Assembly (NCBI RefSeq): GCF_002895005.1
Contig: NZ_POWF01000011.1
Span: 37,812-101,811 of the forward strand
DNA length: 64,000 nucleotides
Reading direction: 5' to 3'
Source of the DNA: Hanstruepera neustonica
GTDB taxonomy: Bacteria > Bacteroidota > Bacteroidia > Flavobacteriales > Flavobacteriaceae
In this document: positions 1 to 9,356 of the stretch, one piece after another
How positions within the stretch are numbered: the stretch's first letter is position 1
Layout: every line of letters begins with the position of its first letter
The notes under the pieces: generated by a model
Databases searched by the model: none
Seen by the model: only the letters and a program-made list of their open reading frames with translations
Told to the model about the DNA's origin: nothing
Program-made: the position numbers and the translations under genes

Positions 1-170
1 TTTAAATTAATGGTGTATGGCGATTTCCGGCCTCCTACATCCAAAATATGCAAACCATTACCCGAACCGGCCTTCGCTTTCACCAAACGTATTAAGTCCT
101 TTCTAACAACATTTAAATGTGTTGGCATTAATGGAAATGTGGCCCAACGCATGAATTCATATAAGGTCAT
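1..170 (-). CDS. SAM-dependent methyltransferase, N-terminal fragment (runs off window)
   Basis: Reading leftwards from an ATG at 168-170 gives an open frame of 56 codons that leaves the window. The visible end has HILDVGGRKSPYTI at residues 43-56, which looks like the glycine-rich SAM-binding loop (motif I) of class I methyltransferases, preceded by a short helical N-terminus. It follows the polysaccharide operon on the same strand after a 187-bp gap, so it may belong to the same locus. The family call rests on one motif only, and the substrate cannot be told. Confidence 0.6.
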   Translation of the reverse strand, partial: MTLYEFMRWATFPLMPTHLNVVRKDLIRLVKAKAGSGNGLHILDVGGRKSPYTINL

Positions 171-249
171 TACTTGGTTTTAAAATTTGATACTACAATA
201 ATAAGAGTTATACTCAACAATTCCTTATGTTTTTAAAAAAACCACAAGC

Positions 250-269
250 AATTGCTCGATACAGCAATT
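250..269 (-). terminator. possible terminator hairpin after the polysaccharide operon
   Basis: A perfect 7-bp stem AATTGCT / AGCAATT with a 6-nt loop lies 88 bp beyond the stop of the last GT4 gene. On the minus strand it is followed, about 8 nt later, by a run of seven T. The gap between stem and T-run makes it a weak rho-independent terminator. Confidence 0.3.
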
Positions 270-357
270 AAAAAATAAAAATGCCTTAAGGTTGTTTCAA
301 AATCCGTAAAGCTACACTAAAAAATCCTGAACGTCAATAACTACTAAAACCATTACC

Positions 358-1548
358 TTATAATTGGTAAAGCCTCAAGAAAGCTTGCACTTGCCTTTCT
401 AAATTAAATTGATTTTGAACTCTCGAGACTGCCTTATGGCGAATGGTAGCTTTTTGACTATCAGATAGTGACTGAACTTCTTGAATTTTTTGAGCCAATA
501 ATTTAGGCTGTCGTTTTGGAACAACCCAACCCGTTTCTTCGTGTAATATATTTTCAGACAAACCTTCTGCATCACTGGATATGCATAACAAACCCATAGA
601 TTGTGCTTCCAATAGAGCATTACAAAAACCCTCCTGAATACTATATTGTAAATAAATATCCGAATTTTCTAAATAGGTCTTAATATCTTTTTGGCTGGTT
701 TTTCCTATAAAAGTAATATGTTCCAAAATATCCAGTTGATAAGCTGCAAACACCAAACGCTCATACTCACTTCCAGTACCTACAACAGTAAAATGAAATG
801 TCACACCCGTTTTTTTCAAAATTTCAAGAGCCTCCAAGGTATACTCCAGTCCCTTTTTCCAATGCAGTCTGGCAACCGTTATAATCTGAAGCGTATGATC
901 GGAATTTTTAATAAGCGCCTCGGGTCTTTTAAAAAAAGAGACATCAATGGCAGGTGTTATCACGAAAATGCGTTCATCCCTAATCCCATAATGCGTTAAA
1001 TCATCCTTCATCTCTTCAGATAAAACATGGTAATACACATCCTTTTGAAATAGGTTCACATAACAGTTGGGGTGTTTTAAAGGCGATAAGTACAAATCAA
1101 ACCCCCTAAAACTCACGGCCATTTTGGCCTGCATAGCCTGGGCTACATTTTCACGATTCACTGCCAACATACCAAACCCAAAATGAAGCCAATCTACATG
1201 GTGTTTTAAGATAAACGCATTGAGAACAATATGCTTTAGTCTTTTCGTAATTGAAACACCATCAGCCTTATCTAATTGATAAAGTTTCATAGTTCGCATG
1301 GGATGAAAAATAAAAGACCGAATTAACACGCCAAAAAAGGTCATGACTTTCAAAACAATACCACCATTAAAATTAGAAGCCGCATAAATTGAGCAGTTTA
1401 AATCGTCTGGTATCTGGTCTAAATTTTCAACAAATAGCACTACCTCATAACCATGTTCTTGAAGACCTCGTATTTTATTTCTAAAAAAGGTTTCCGAATA
1501 ACCCGGCGGAGATGACAATACAAGTCCTATTTTATTCTTTCGTTGCAT
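358..1548 (-). CDS. glycosyltransferase family 4
   Basis: GT-B fold glycosyltransferase of the GT4 type, expected to add one sugar to a lipid-linked glycan at the cytoplasmic face of the inner membrane. The C-terminal half has the EX7E nucleotide-sugar motif (E306 and E314 in QEGFCNALLEAQSMG) and a following DAEGLSENI segment. The N-terminus MQRKNKIGLVLSSPPGYSETF is the usual first beta strand and loop, so I chose the ATG at 1548. A longer frame open to 1650 would overlap the upstream gene by 119 bp; the chosen start overlaps it by 17 bp, normal in this operon. Acceptor and donor are unknown. Confidence 0.85.
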   Translation of the reverse strand: MQRKNKIGLVLSSPPGYSETFFRNKIRGLQEHGYEVVLFVENLDQIPDDLNCSIYAASNFNGGIVLKVMTFFGVLIRSFIFHPMRTMKLYQLDKADGVSITKRLKHIVLNAFILKHHVDWLHFGFGMLAVNRENVAQAMQAKMAVSFRGFDLYLSPLKHPNCYVNLFQKDVYYHVLSEEMKDDLTHYGIRDERIFVITPAIDVSFFKRPEALIKNSDHTLQIITVARLHWKKGLEYTLEALEILKKTGVTFHFTVVGTGSEYERLVFAAYQLDILEHITFIGKTSQKDIKTYLENSDIYLQYSIQEGFCNALLEAQSMGLLCISSDAEGLSENILHEETGWVVPKRQPKLLAQKIQEVQSLSDSQKATIRHKAVSRVQNQFNLERQVQAFLRLYQL

Positions 1549-2698
1549 GTTTGTAAATTTGAAGCATGTTCTGTACCATAAGTCCCGTTCTATGGTTTTT
1601 AAGTATGGTTGTGTGGGCAACATCTCGAATAACAGCCTTCTCGCTTTCACTTAATTTACTTATAGCCAATATATTGTCAGCCATTTGATCAACATGTCGC
1701 ACAGGAGTAATAAATCCATTGACACCAGGCACAATAACTTCTGTCATACCGCCGCAGTCTGTACTTAAAACCAAAGTTCCAAGGGACATGGCTTCCAATA
1801 CCACATTAGCAATACCTTCTTCCACACTGGGCAATAATAACAAATCCGCATCAGTCATATGAGCTTTTACAGTATCAAAAGGGACTTGCCCAAGTAAATC
1901 CACATAATCTTCAAGGTCTAAATCGCGCACCTGGTATAATAATTCTATACTATCACTGCCACCAATAATGGTGTACTTAAACTTGAAACCATTCTCCTTA
2001 AGAATGGCACAGGCATCCAATGCATAAACGTAGCCTTTCTTCCAATGTGAACGACCAACCGATAACAACCTAAATACTGTACTGTTACTCGCGTGTTTAG
2101 ACAATCTCTCGCTATTTGGGATATCCAGACCACTATAAACAACCTGTATGCGGTCTTTTGCTGCACCATATTTTTGAGCTTCCCTGGCAATGGCTTCAGA
2201 TACAGCATGAAAGGCATCAACTTTCGGAAAGGTTTGATGATATATCTCGGCAAGATTCGTGTTGGCAACAGGTGAATAATTAATATGGGCACCGCGTAGG
2301 CTAACTACCAATCTCATACCAAATTCCTGTACCCAAGCCCAATCAGCAATACCTTTAGCCCATTGCAAATGGAATATTTCAGGTTGATGCCACAAAACAG
2401 GATAACATTTTACTTTGTCATTAAGAGTATACCGGTCCGAAGCTTTGAGAAAGCTATCAAGCCTACGTTTAGCATCACGTTTAAATAAAAGAAGCAATAG
2501 CGTAAACTTCAATAAATGCAACGCTTTACTAAAGCGATTATGTCGATATCCAACAACTGTAACAGAATTCGAATAGTGATTAGAGCCATGTCTAATACCA
2601 AAAAGAATAAGTTGTTGACCATGCTCAACTAAACCACTAATTAACCGTTCAATAAACGTGGTACTCGGTATCTCTCCAGAATAAACAGCTATGGTCAT
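1532..2698 (-). CDS. glycosyltransferase family 4
   Basis: A 388-aa GT-B glycosyltransferase. The N-terminus (MTIAVYSGEIPSTTFIERLI) forms the first Rossmann half. The C-terminal donor-binding half carries EX7E (E294 and E302 in EEGIANVVLEAMSLG) and a CGGMTEV loop. It resembles its downstream neighbour in layout, and the two overlap by 17 bp, so they are likely translated together. It lies 15 bp after the first SGNH protein of the O-acylation modules. It probably builds the glycan backbone; the sugar cannot be inferred. Confidence 0.87.
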   Translation of the reverse strand: MTIAVYSGEIPSTTFIERLISGLVEHGQQLILFGIRHGSNHYSNSVTVVGYRHNRFSKALHLLKFTLLLLLFKRDAKRRLDSFLKASDRYTLNDKVKCYPVLWHQPEIFHLQWAKGIADWAWVQEFGMRLVVSLRGAHINYSPVANTNLAEIYHQTFPKVDAFHAVSEAIAREAQKYGAAKDRIQVVYSGLDIPNSERLSKHASNSTVFRLLSVGRSHWKKGYVYALDACAILKENGFKFKYTIIGGSDSIELLYQVRDLDLEDYVDLLGQVPFDTVKAHMTDADLLLLPSVEEGIANVVLEAMSLGTLVLSTDCGGMTEVIVPGVNGFITPVRHVDQMADNILAISKLSESEKAVIRDVAHTTILKNHRTGLMVQNMLQIYKHATKE

Positions 2699-2713
2699 AA
2701 TCGTTTCAAAAAA

Positions 2714-3613
2714 TCAATTTATTCCTAAATAAGACTTAAAATCACGAGCAAACACCACACTGGCTTGTGCTCTTCCAATAGTATTGACATGTATACCGTC
2801 ATGAAAATACCCTGAATTCTTCAATAAATCGGAATGATTTATAATAGTATAGTCGGCAGAACCCACGTCGGCCTTTAAACCTTTCATTGGTGAAATATAA
2901 CAAATCATGGTAATGCCATGCAAATCGCACAAAGCCTTAATTTTCTCAAGATAGCTGTTTTTAAAAGTGAGGTCAGTATCCTGAAATTGTGAAATAGGAG
3001 CATCTACAAAAGCCCTGTCTGGATAGCTATAGTTGCCTAAATCATCAAAACGGTTATGCTTGTTTGGCTGTAGTAAGCTTAATAAGGATGGGTAAAACAC
3101 CTCAGCATTGTAATAAGACACACCCAATGTTGGCATCCAACTACTGTACTGTAATATCGCAGCACGAGTACCCTTAAATTGGCTGTAATAATCATGAACA
3201 TAGGGTCTGTGGGCATACATCAAAAATCGGTAATCATTGTCGCTCAAAGTGTGTTCAAGAGTATTATAATTCTTGGGGTTGGGTGCCAAAATACAGAAAT
3301 CGGTACGTTTCCCTGTGGCAATAAAATGTTGTAACATAAGGTACTGGTTGGGTAATGAGGTATCATCTACCGATAAATTCAGGCCTGTTGTATGCAAAAC
3401 CGAATCGATAGTTTGGGTATTCAGGGTGGTCAAACCTGTACTGGCACCCAATACAATATAATCAAACTGGGTTTGTGGTACCCCATTGGTCAAAAAAGTA
3501 GGTTTGTAAAATTGTGATTGCCGTAACGACCAAAGACTCGCATGACTTATCAAATAGGAAAGTAACAAAAATCCTATAACTATAAATCCTACTTTTTTTA
3601 AAAATTTAAGCAT
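2714..3613 (-). CDS. membrane-anchored SGNH-like protein paired with MBOAT (module A)
   Basis: A 299-aa protein with one N-terminal membrane helix (about residues 8-26) and the rest predicted to be periplasmic. LGASTGL near residue 56 fits the nucleophile block of the SGNH/DltD/AlgJ-like fold, and DGIHVNTIG near the C-terminus fits its Asp-x-x-His block. It begins 2 bp after the MBOAT gene 3616-5043. In AlgI/AlgJ/AlgX and DltB/DltD systems an MBOAT protein moves acyl groups across the membrane and an SGNH partner transfers them to the polymer. I infer the same here, on the glycan of this cluster. Acetyl is the usual group, but it is not shown by sequence. Confidence 0.7.
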   Translation of the reverse strand: MLKFLKKVGFIVIGFLLLSYLISHASLWSLRQSQFYKPTFLTNGVPQTQFDYIVLGASTGLTTLNTQTIDSVLHTTGLNLSVDDTSLPNQYLMLQHFIATGKRTDFCILAPNPKNYNTLEHTLSDNDYRFLMYAHRPYVHDYYSQFKGTRAAILQYSSWMPTLGVSYYNAEVFYPSLLSLLQPNKHNRFDDLGNYSYPDRAFVDAPISQFQDTDLTFKNSYLEKIKALCDLHGITMICYISPMKGLKADVGSADYTIINHSDLLKNSGYFHDGIHVNTIGRAQASVVFARDFKSYLGIN

Positions 3614-3615
3614 GG

Positions 3616-5043
3616 TTAAAATTGAAAATAAATAAAATCTGATGGGTTTTTAAATACACCCATAAGCATAATCAATAATGAAATAAAGATAGCCGAATAA
3701 GTTGTTAATTGAACCTCTTTCCTATTTTTTTGTATCGCTAAAAACTCAAAAAACAACATGATGAAGATGCTCATACAAATAATAAAACTAAACAATTGCG
3801 ATTTGGAAGTAGCATAAAATAATGTCAATGTGACATCTTTAAAACTAAAAATTTTTAAAATAAAGGTATGGGCTATGGCTAAGGTATCGGCGCGAAAATA
3901 GATCCAGGCAAAGCTTACCAGTATAAAGGTTAGTAATATTCGAGGAACTTGAACAAGTGAAATTACGGTTTCGCCAACATAAGCCCTATTGACCTTGGCC
4001 AGTAATAAAGGTAAAAACAACAAGGCATGGATACCACCCCAAACAATAAAAGTCCAATTGGCACCGTGCCAAAATCCGCTAACTAAAAAGACAATAAAAA
4101 CGTTACGAATTTGCAGCCATCTACTACCATGCGAGCCTCCTAATGGTATATATACATAATCCCGAAACCAGGTTGAAAGCGATATATGCCAGCGTCGCCA
4201 AAACTCACTGATATCTCTCGAAAAATAAGGAAATGAGAAGTTAACCATCAATCTAAATCCAAACAAGCGAGCCACACCAATGGCTATGTCTGAGTAACCT
4301 GAAAAGTCACCATAAATTTGAAATCCAAATAATACCGCACCAAAAAACAACTCCAAGGAAGAATAACTATGGGTACCATCAAATATCTGATTGACAAAAA
4401 AAGCACAGTTATCGGCTACTACCACTTTTTTAAACAAGCCCCAAATTATCAAGTAAAAACCACTTACAGCAAAATCACTATTAAAAATTCGCGGCTTCTT
4501 AAACTGCGGCAGCAAATTACTGGCACGCTCTATAGGCCCAGCAACTAATTGTGGAAAAAAGGACACAAATGCCGAAAATTGAATGAAATCATGTGTCGGT
4601 TCAAGTTTCTGCCTATACACGTCAATAGTATAACTTAAGGTTTGAAACGTGTAAAACGAAATTCCTACTGGCAAAATAATTTGCAAGGTTTGTAAATCCA
4701 TACGCACGCCTACTAAATCCCAAGCATCTATCCAGCTGCTAATAAAGAAGTTATAGTACTTAAAAAATCCTAAAAGCCCCAAATTGCAAAGCAAACTAAT
4801 GGCTAAAAGCCCTTTTTGGTGCCGTTTAATAGCTGTTTTTTGCAGTTCTTGGGCAACAAAAAAATCAACCAACGTGCTGAATAAAATCAAGGCTAAAAAC
4901 CGCCAGTCCCACCAACCATAAAATACGTAGCTAGCCAATACAATTAATAAGTTCTGCAACTTCAAAGAGTTCCTAAAAACAAACCAGTATAGTACAAAAA
5001 CTATAGGAAGAAAAATGGCAAAAACAATGGAGTTAAACAGCAC
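3616..5043 (-). CDS. MBOAT family O-acyltransferase, AlgI-like (module A)
   Basis: A 475-aa polytopic membrane protein of the AlgI/DltB/PatA-like MBOAT family. It has the characteristic block EFWRRWHISLSTWFRDYVY and the SGFWHGANWTF segment with the conserved membrane-buried histidine. The N-terminus (MLFNSIVFAIFLPIVFVLYW) is nearly the same as that of the second MBOAT at 5994-7430, showing a tandem duplication. It likely passes acyl groups through the inner membrane to the adjacent SGNH protein for O-acylation of the polysaccharide. It sits 2 bp from both neighbours. Confidence 0.9.
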   Translation of the reverse strand: MLFNSIVFAIFLPIVFVLYWFVFRNSLKLQNLLIVLASYVFYGWWDWRFLALILFSTLVDFFVAQELQKTAIKRHQKGLLAISLLCNLGLLGFFKYYNFFISSWIDAWDLVGVRMDLQTLQIILPVGISFYTFQTLSYTIDVYRQKLEPTHDFIQFSAFVSFFPQLVAGPIERASNLLPQFKKPRIFNSDFAVSGFYLIIWGLFKKVVVADNCAFFVNQIFDGTHSYSSLELFFGAVLFGFQIYGDFSGYSDIAIGVARLFGFRLMVNFSFPYFSRDISEFWRRWHISLSTWFRDYVYIPLGGSHGSRWLQIRNVFIVFLVSGFWHGANWTFIVWGGIHALLFLPLLLAKVNRAYVGETVISLVQVPRILLTFILVSFAWIYFRADTLAIAHTFILKIFSFKDVTLTLFYATSKSQLFSFIICMSIFIMLFFEFLAIQKNRKEVQLTTYSAIFISLLIMLMGVFKNPSDFIYFQF

Positions 5044-5045
5044 TA

Positions 5046-5987
5046 TTATTCTTTGTTATTAGGATTTCTGGAACCCATGATAAGTTCAGCTAAATTAATA
5101 GAAAATTGTCTACCGGAAACCTGGTCCAAATGATTACCATCCGTGTAGGTATAAAAATCCCTATCAGGCATCATGTTAAAATAGACCACTCCAGTTTCTT
5201 CGGCAATAGCATACATCACATCATTAAAATCTGATAAAAGTTCATTTTCAATTTTAAACATACCATTTATTATAGGCATTCTAACAAGATAAACCTGACC
5301 ATGCTGCTTTAAAAAACGGATCGTGTTTTCTAAACTTTCAAGTCTATAGCTAGAAGGGCTTGAGTATTGAGATAAAAGTTTATTATACCTAATAATTTTT
5401 TTTTCAGTTCGTTCACTTGTTGTTTTACCTTCCAAACTAATAGTTACGTTCAACCATCCATCAGCTTCAACAAAAAAAGTCTCGTTCAATCCAACCTTAC
5501 TTTTATCCTTAAAGATGTTTATGTAACTTTCAGGATAAGACTCTATTAGGTATTCAATATTGGGCTTTAAAGCAACAAAATGGGTGTTGTCCAAAAAATT
5601 ATCGGTTTCTCGATAACCTCCTGTCTTTAAAACAGTAACACTATCAATTCCAATAGTCCAAGGGTTAACTTCCAATATAAAAATACCAGCCTGGGTTTGG
5701 GATTCTAATTTACGTTGAATACTCTTCAGGTAAGGTCTACCATATGGAGATTCCTTAACATTAAAAGCAAAGTTGTAAATATCATTTCTTTTTAAATAGG
5801 AATTAAGGAATTTAGGTTGAATACCTTGGGCGGCTCTGGAAGAACCTATTATTAATGCGGTTTGTCTGGGCGTTGTAAATTTAAGGTAATTCGCATCTGT
5901 ACTCCCATCTGCCAAATAAAAATAAGCATAACAACCCAGCAATAAAATAGAGCTAAATGTCAAGACTAAAATTAAAAATCGCTTCAT
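5046..5987 (-). CDS. membrane-anchored SGNH-like protein paired with MBOAT (module B)
   Basis: A 313-aa protein with an N-terminal hydrophobic segment (residues 4-24). The segment contains a cysteine (LLLGCYAYFYLA) but lacks a convincing lipobox, so a membrane anchor is more likely than a lipid. IIGSSRAAQGI near residue 48 is a good SGNH block I with the putative Ser nucleophile, and DGNHLDQVSG near residue 287 is the Asp-x-x-His block. It lies 2 bp from MBOAT A and 6 bp from MBOAT B. It is much diverged from the module A SGNH protein, suggesting a different acceptor position or sugar. Confidence 0.75.
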   Translation of the reverse strand: MKRFLILVLTFSSILLLGCYAYFYLADGSTDANYLKFTTPRQTALIIGSSRAAQGIQPKFLNSYLKRNDIYNFAFNVKESPYGRPYLKSIQRKLESQTQAGIFILEVNPWTIGIDSVTVLKTGGYRETDNFLDNTHFVALKPNIEYLIESYPESYINIFKDKSKVGLNETFFVEADGWLNVTISLEGKTTSERTEKKIIRYNKLLSQYSSPSSYRLESLENTIRFLKQHGQVYLVRMPIINGMFKIENELLSDFNDVMYAIAEETGVVYFNMMPDRDFYTYTDGNHLDQVSGRQFSINLAELIMGSRNPNNKE

Positions 5988-5993
5988 ACCCTA

Positions 5994-7430
5994 TCAAAAT
6001 TGAAAATAAATAAACGCCGCTTCCTGGCCACCATATAAAAATATCAGTATGGCAATACAAAAATAAAAACCCCACCGCATAACTTTAGGGTATTGCAACC
6101 AAAGTAACTCTATGGCATACTGTTGTTTTCTACCCAACCACTCAACAATGATAAAAATAAAAATCAATACAAATAAATAAGTGGGGCGCATTTGGGGTAT
6201 GGATACAAAATTATCCGTAGCCATTTGCCAGAGATATCCCAAAGCATGGCTCAAACTTTCAGCGCGAAAAAACACCCACGACAGGAGAATCAGTAAAAAC
6301 GTAATACCCATTTTAAAAACCTCTTTAAAACTGGGAAGCAAGCGGTAGGCTGCAACAACATCGGTGTGCACCCTATTTCGTTCAAAAAGTAACAAGGGCA
6401 AAAAATACAACGCATTAATAGCACCCCAAACAATAAAAGTCCAATTGGCACCATGCCAAAAACCACTCACAACAAAAATAATTAAAACGTTTCGTATCTG
6501 ATTGAGTTTAGAACCTTGGGAGCCTCCTAAAGGAATATAAACATAATCTCGAAACCAAGTAGAAAGAGATATATGCCAACGACGCCAAAATTCAGCAACA
6601 TCTCTGGAAAAATAGGGAAATGCAAAATTCTGTTTCAGCTCAAACCCAAACAATCTGGCAGTTCCAATGGCAATGTCACTATAGCCCGAAAAATCACCAT
6701 AAATTTGAAATGCAAAGAGAAAAACACCCAGAAACAAGGTACTACCAGAATAACTGGTGTAATCATCAAATATCATATTAACATACCTAGCACAATTATC
6801 GGCTATAACAACTTTTTTAAACATACCCCACAAAATCTGCCGCAAACCATCAACCGCTTTGTGATAATTAAACAGGCGTTTGTTGTAAAATTGTGGTAAC
6901 AAATGGGTAGCGCGTTCTATAGGCCCCGCTACCAATTGCGGAAAAAAAGATACAAAAGCGGCAAAACCAATAAAATTTCTAGTGGGCTGTAACTTGTTTC
7001 TATAAATGTCAATGGAATAACTTAATGTCTGAAACGTATAAAAACTAATACCCACAGGTAAAATAATGTTGAGCGTATTGGGCTGAATAGTCCACCCAAA
7101 AAATGAAAAGGAAGACACAAAACTGTCAACAAAAAAATTGTAGTATTTAAAAAATCCCAGCAGTCCAATATTAAAAAAAACACTGGTAAACAATAATGCC
7201 TTACGTTTGCTGGGTAACGTTGTTTGACTGATATAAATACCAATAACATAGTCCAATACACTACTAAACAATATCAAACTCAAAAACCGCCAGTCCCACC
7301 AACCATAAAAAACATAGCTGGCCAAAACAATTAATAAATTCTGCAGTTTTAAGGATGTTTTAAATACAAACCAGTACAATACAAAAACGATTGGTAAAAA
7401 AACAGCAAAATCTAGGGAGTTAAACAGCAT
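5994..7430 (-). CDS. MBOAT family O-acyltransferase, AlgI-like (module B)
   Basis: A 478-aa membrane-bound O-acyltransferase paralogous to 3616-5043. The two proteins share long identical stretches (SLKLQNLLIVLASYVFYGWW, EFWRRWHISLSTWFRDYVY, SGFWHGANWTF), including the conserved histidine block. They differ in the loop after the second helix and in the last third. It is the first gene of the four-gene acylation block in transcription order and follows a sulfotransferase by 8 bp. It is probably the acyl-group translocator for the module B SGNH protein. Confidence 0.9.
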   Translation of the reverse strand: MLFNSLDFAVFLPIVFVLYWFVFKTSLKLQNLLIVLASYVFYGWWDWRFLSLILFSSVLDYVIGIYISQTTLPSKRKALLFTSVFFNIGLLGFFKYYNFFVDSFVSSFSFFGWTIQPNTLNIILPVGISFYTFQTLSYSIDIYRNKLQPTRNFIGFAAFVSFFPQLVAGPIERATHLLPQFYNKRLFNYHKAVDGLRQILWGMFKKVVIADNCARYVNMIFDDYTSYSGSTLFLGVFLFAFQIYGDFSGYSDIAIGTARLFGFELKQNFAFPYFSRDVAEFWRRWHISLSTWFRDYVYIPLGGSQGSKLNQIRNVLIIFVVSGFWHGANWTFIVWGAINALYFLPLLLFERNRVHTDVVAAYRLLPSFKEVFKMGITFLLILLSWVFFRAESLSHALGYLWQMATDNFVSIPQMRPTYLFVLIFIFIIVEWLGRKQQYAIELLWLQYPKVMRWGFYFCIAILIFLYGGQEAAFIYFQF

Positions 7431-7438
7431 AAATATCT

Positions 7439-8428
7439 CTAATTAGGAAACCATTTTGAGTAAATGTTTTGTTGGGTAAGCGCATCAATACCCTCAAGTT
7501 CTATCTTAAAATACTTATCAAGTAAAGCAACGGTAGAGTCAAGTGGAATAAACTTATAGTGACTGCCTTTAGGATTAATTTGCTGATGCATCTTGTCAAT
7601 TAACCGATATCGCAAAGGTAGTGTTTTGTTAAATGAAGGTTGATTGGGTAAAAACCGAGAATAGCGATAATCCCGAGAGCCTTGCATCCATTTATTCCGC
7701 AATAACTGAAGCCAAATATATTTGGGAATCACCGTTTTATTGGAGTGAACTTCCAAATCGGTCGTTTGGTACTTATCAAAATCAACTCCTAAAAAATCAC
7801 AAATACGCTTTAAACAGCTGTTTCTATCATGAATCAAGTCTTCAAATAGCACAACCTGAATTTGTTGAAAGGGCAGGACATCATAGTAATACTGTAGTTG
7901 TTCCAAATACAAACTTCTATTAATAATACTATGCGGGTTATATCGTAAAGTGTCTTCTAAATTATAAATAGCCCGACCCGATTTCAATAAATGAAGATAA
8001 TTAGAGATTGTTCTGGCCGTAGGGTGCCGCAATACAAAAATCATTTTAATGGGTTTTGGTTGCTGCGAGATTCGTAAAGCAGCCCTTTTAGAAGCCAAAT
8101 AAGTGGTGGAATCCTCTCCCAATAAACCCGAATGGTTTAATGCTTTAAATTGGTCGCGATACCAGTCCCAAAATAAGTCGGAGGCAGTCTCTAAATCGGG
8201 TGAATGCCATAATGTATTGGCTTTATCAAAAAAATTAAAATCAGGATGCTGCAAAATACTATCCACATCAAAAAAGCCAAGCTCATTATGTGCAATGCAA
8301 ATATCAGGATGATTATTGAGTATGGCATGCAAGGTGGTTGTACCAGATTTCATAGCACCACCAATAATAAAATCGGGTAAATGTGTAACATCTTTAGAAA
8401 TCCAATGTGATTGTGTATCATGTTTCAT
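7439..8428 (-). CDS. sulfotransferase (carbohydrate type)
   Basis: A 329-aa PAPS-dependent sulfotransferase resembling the heparan-sulfate type. FIIGGAMKSGTTTLHAIL near residues 20-37 is the 5'-phosphosulfate-binding loop, and FVLRHPTARTISNYLHLL is the 3'-phosphate-binding block (Arg and Ser). It is one of three sulfotransferase-type proteins in this locus, so the exported polysaccharide is predicted to be sulfated. PAPS-making genes (cysDNC type) are not in the window. It ends 8 bp before MBOAT B. The sugar and hydroxyl targeted are unknown. Confidence 0.87.
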   Translation of the reverse strand: MKHDTQSHWISKDVTHLPDFIIGGAMKSGTTTLHAILNNHPDICIAHNELGFFDVDSILQHPDFNFFDKANTLWHSPDLETASDLFWDWYRDQFKALNHSGLLGEDSTTYLASKRAALRISQQPKPIKMIFVLRHPTARTISNYLHLLKSGRAIYNLEDTLRYNPHSIINRSLYLEQLQYYYDVLPFQQIQVVLFEDLIHDRNSCLKRICDFLGVDFDKYQTTDLEVHSNKTVIPKYIWLQLLRNKWMQGSRDYRYSRFLPNQPSFNKTLPLRYRLIDKMHQQINPKGSHYKFIPLDSTVALLDKYFKIELEGIDALTQQNIYSKWFPN

Positions 8429-8462
8429 GCGGTTCTTGAATTCTAGTTACGAATATAAAATT

Positions 8463-9356
8463 TTAATACTGTCTGGGGTATAACTTGGTTTCAAAAACAT
8501 CAAGTATCCCATTAATTTGGGCAAGCTCTTCGGTATTAAAAGTCAATAATGGCTTTTGTTTGGTTTTAATACGGCTTTGGTCATGTGTTTTTGATGATGG
8601 AAGCTTGTAAACCCGCTCAATATCCTTTATGGGTAAAATATCAAAGTAAGTACACAAGTCATAGAAAACCTGAATATCATGGAACAAGTTTTCGTATCTA
8701 ACAACCCGGTGTTTATGCTCATAAGGCTTTAAAACCTCCAACGGAATAACATTTTCTATACACCAACGAAGGGTTAAGAGTTCTAAAGTTGTTAATTTGG
8801 ATACCGCACCTAAATCAAATTGAAAACGATTTTTTACTAAATCCACTAACGGCTTCTGGGACGAAAAATGGCCCATATCAACTAACCAAGGAAAATTGGC
8901 ACGCTGTTGAGAATAAAGTACATCATAAGGATTTCGAATCATATGAATGACCGGAATCCCGAACGCCTCGTTCATATATTTTGCTAAAAGATTGGCCCTA
9001 ACAAACTTTATAATATATTTTTTGGGCAAAAATGGCCATAAATGCCGTTTAAATTGCCTATTACTATTTTGGGCAATCCAATCACAATCTACCCGATTCG
9101 CAAAAATTTGATGTAGATACCTGTAAGCTTCGGATGTTGTATCGAGTACTTCAATCCATTGGTCACAAAGCAAATAGCCTTTTGGGGTTCGGGTTTCATG
9201 TTCGGGTTCAAACAACAAACGGTACCGGTGCTGTTGTGCAATCGTTTCAGACAACCAACTAGTACCACTTCTAGCGGTTCCAACTATGATTATATGCTTG
9301 CGGTACTGGTTCAAATTAATCCTTGTTAGTTTTAAGCTTAAGGTATAAGGCTTCAT
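8463..9356 (-). CDS. sulfotransferase family protein
   Basis: A 297-aa protein with an N-terminal P-loop-like block IIIVGTARSGTSWLSETI (about residues 23-40), the 5'-phosphosulfate-binding loop of sulfotransferases, and IHMIRNPYDVLYSQQ as a candidate 3'-phosphate-binding block. It is quite diverged from the other two. The chosen ATG gives a 41-bp overlap with the upstream GT4 gene, long for this operon, so the true start may lie a few codons further in. Likely role: sulfation of another position of the same glycan. Confidence 0.78.
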   Translation of the reverse strand: MKPYTLSLKLTRINLNQYRKHIIIVGTARSGTSWLSETIAQQHRYRLLFEPEHETRTPKGYLLCDQWIEVLDTTSEAYRYLHQIFANRVDCDWIAQNSNRQFKRHLWPFLPKKYIIKFVRANLLAKYMNEAFGIPVIHMIRNPYDVLYSQQRANFPWLVDMGHFSSQKPLVDLVKNRFQFDLGAVSKLTTLELLTLRWCIENVIPLEVLKPYEHKHRVVRYENLFHDIQVFYDLCTYFDILPIKDIERVYKLPSSKTHDQSRIKTKQKPLLTFNTEELAQINGILDVFETKLYPRQY

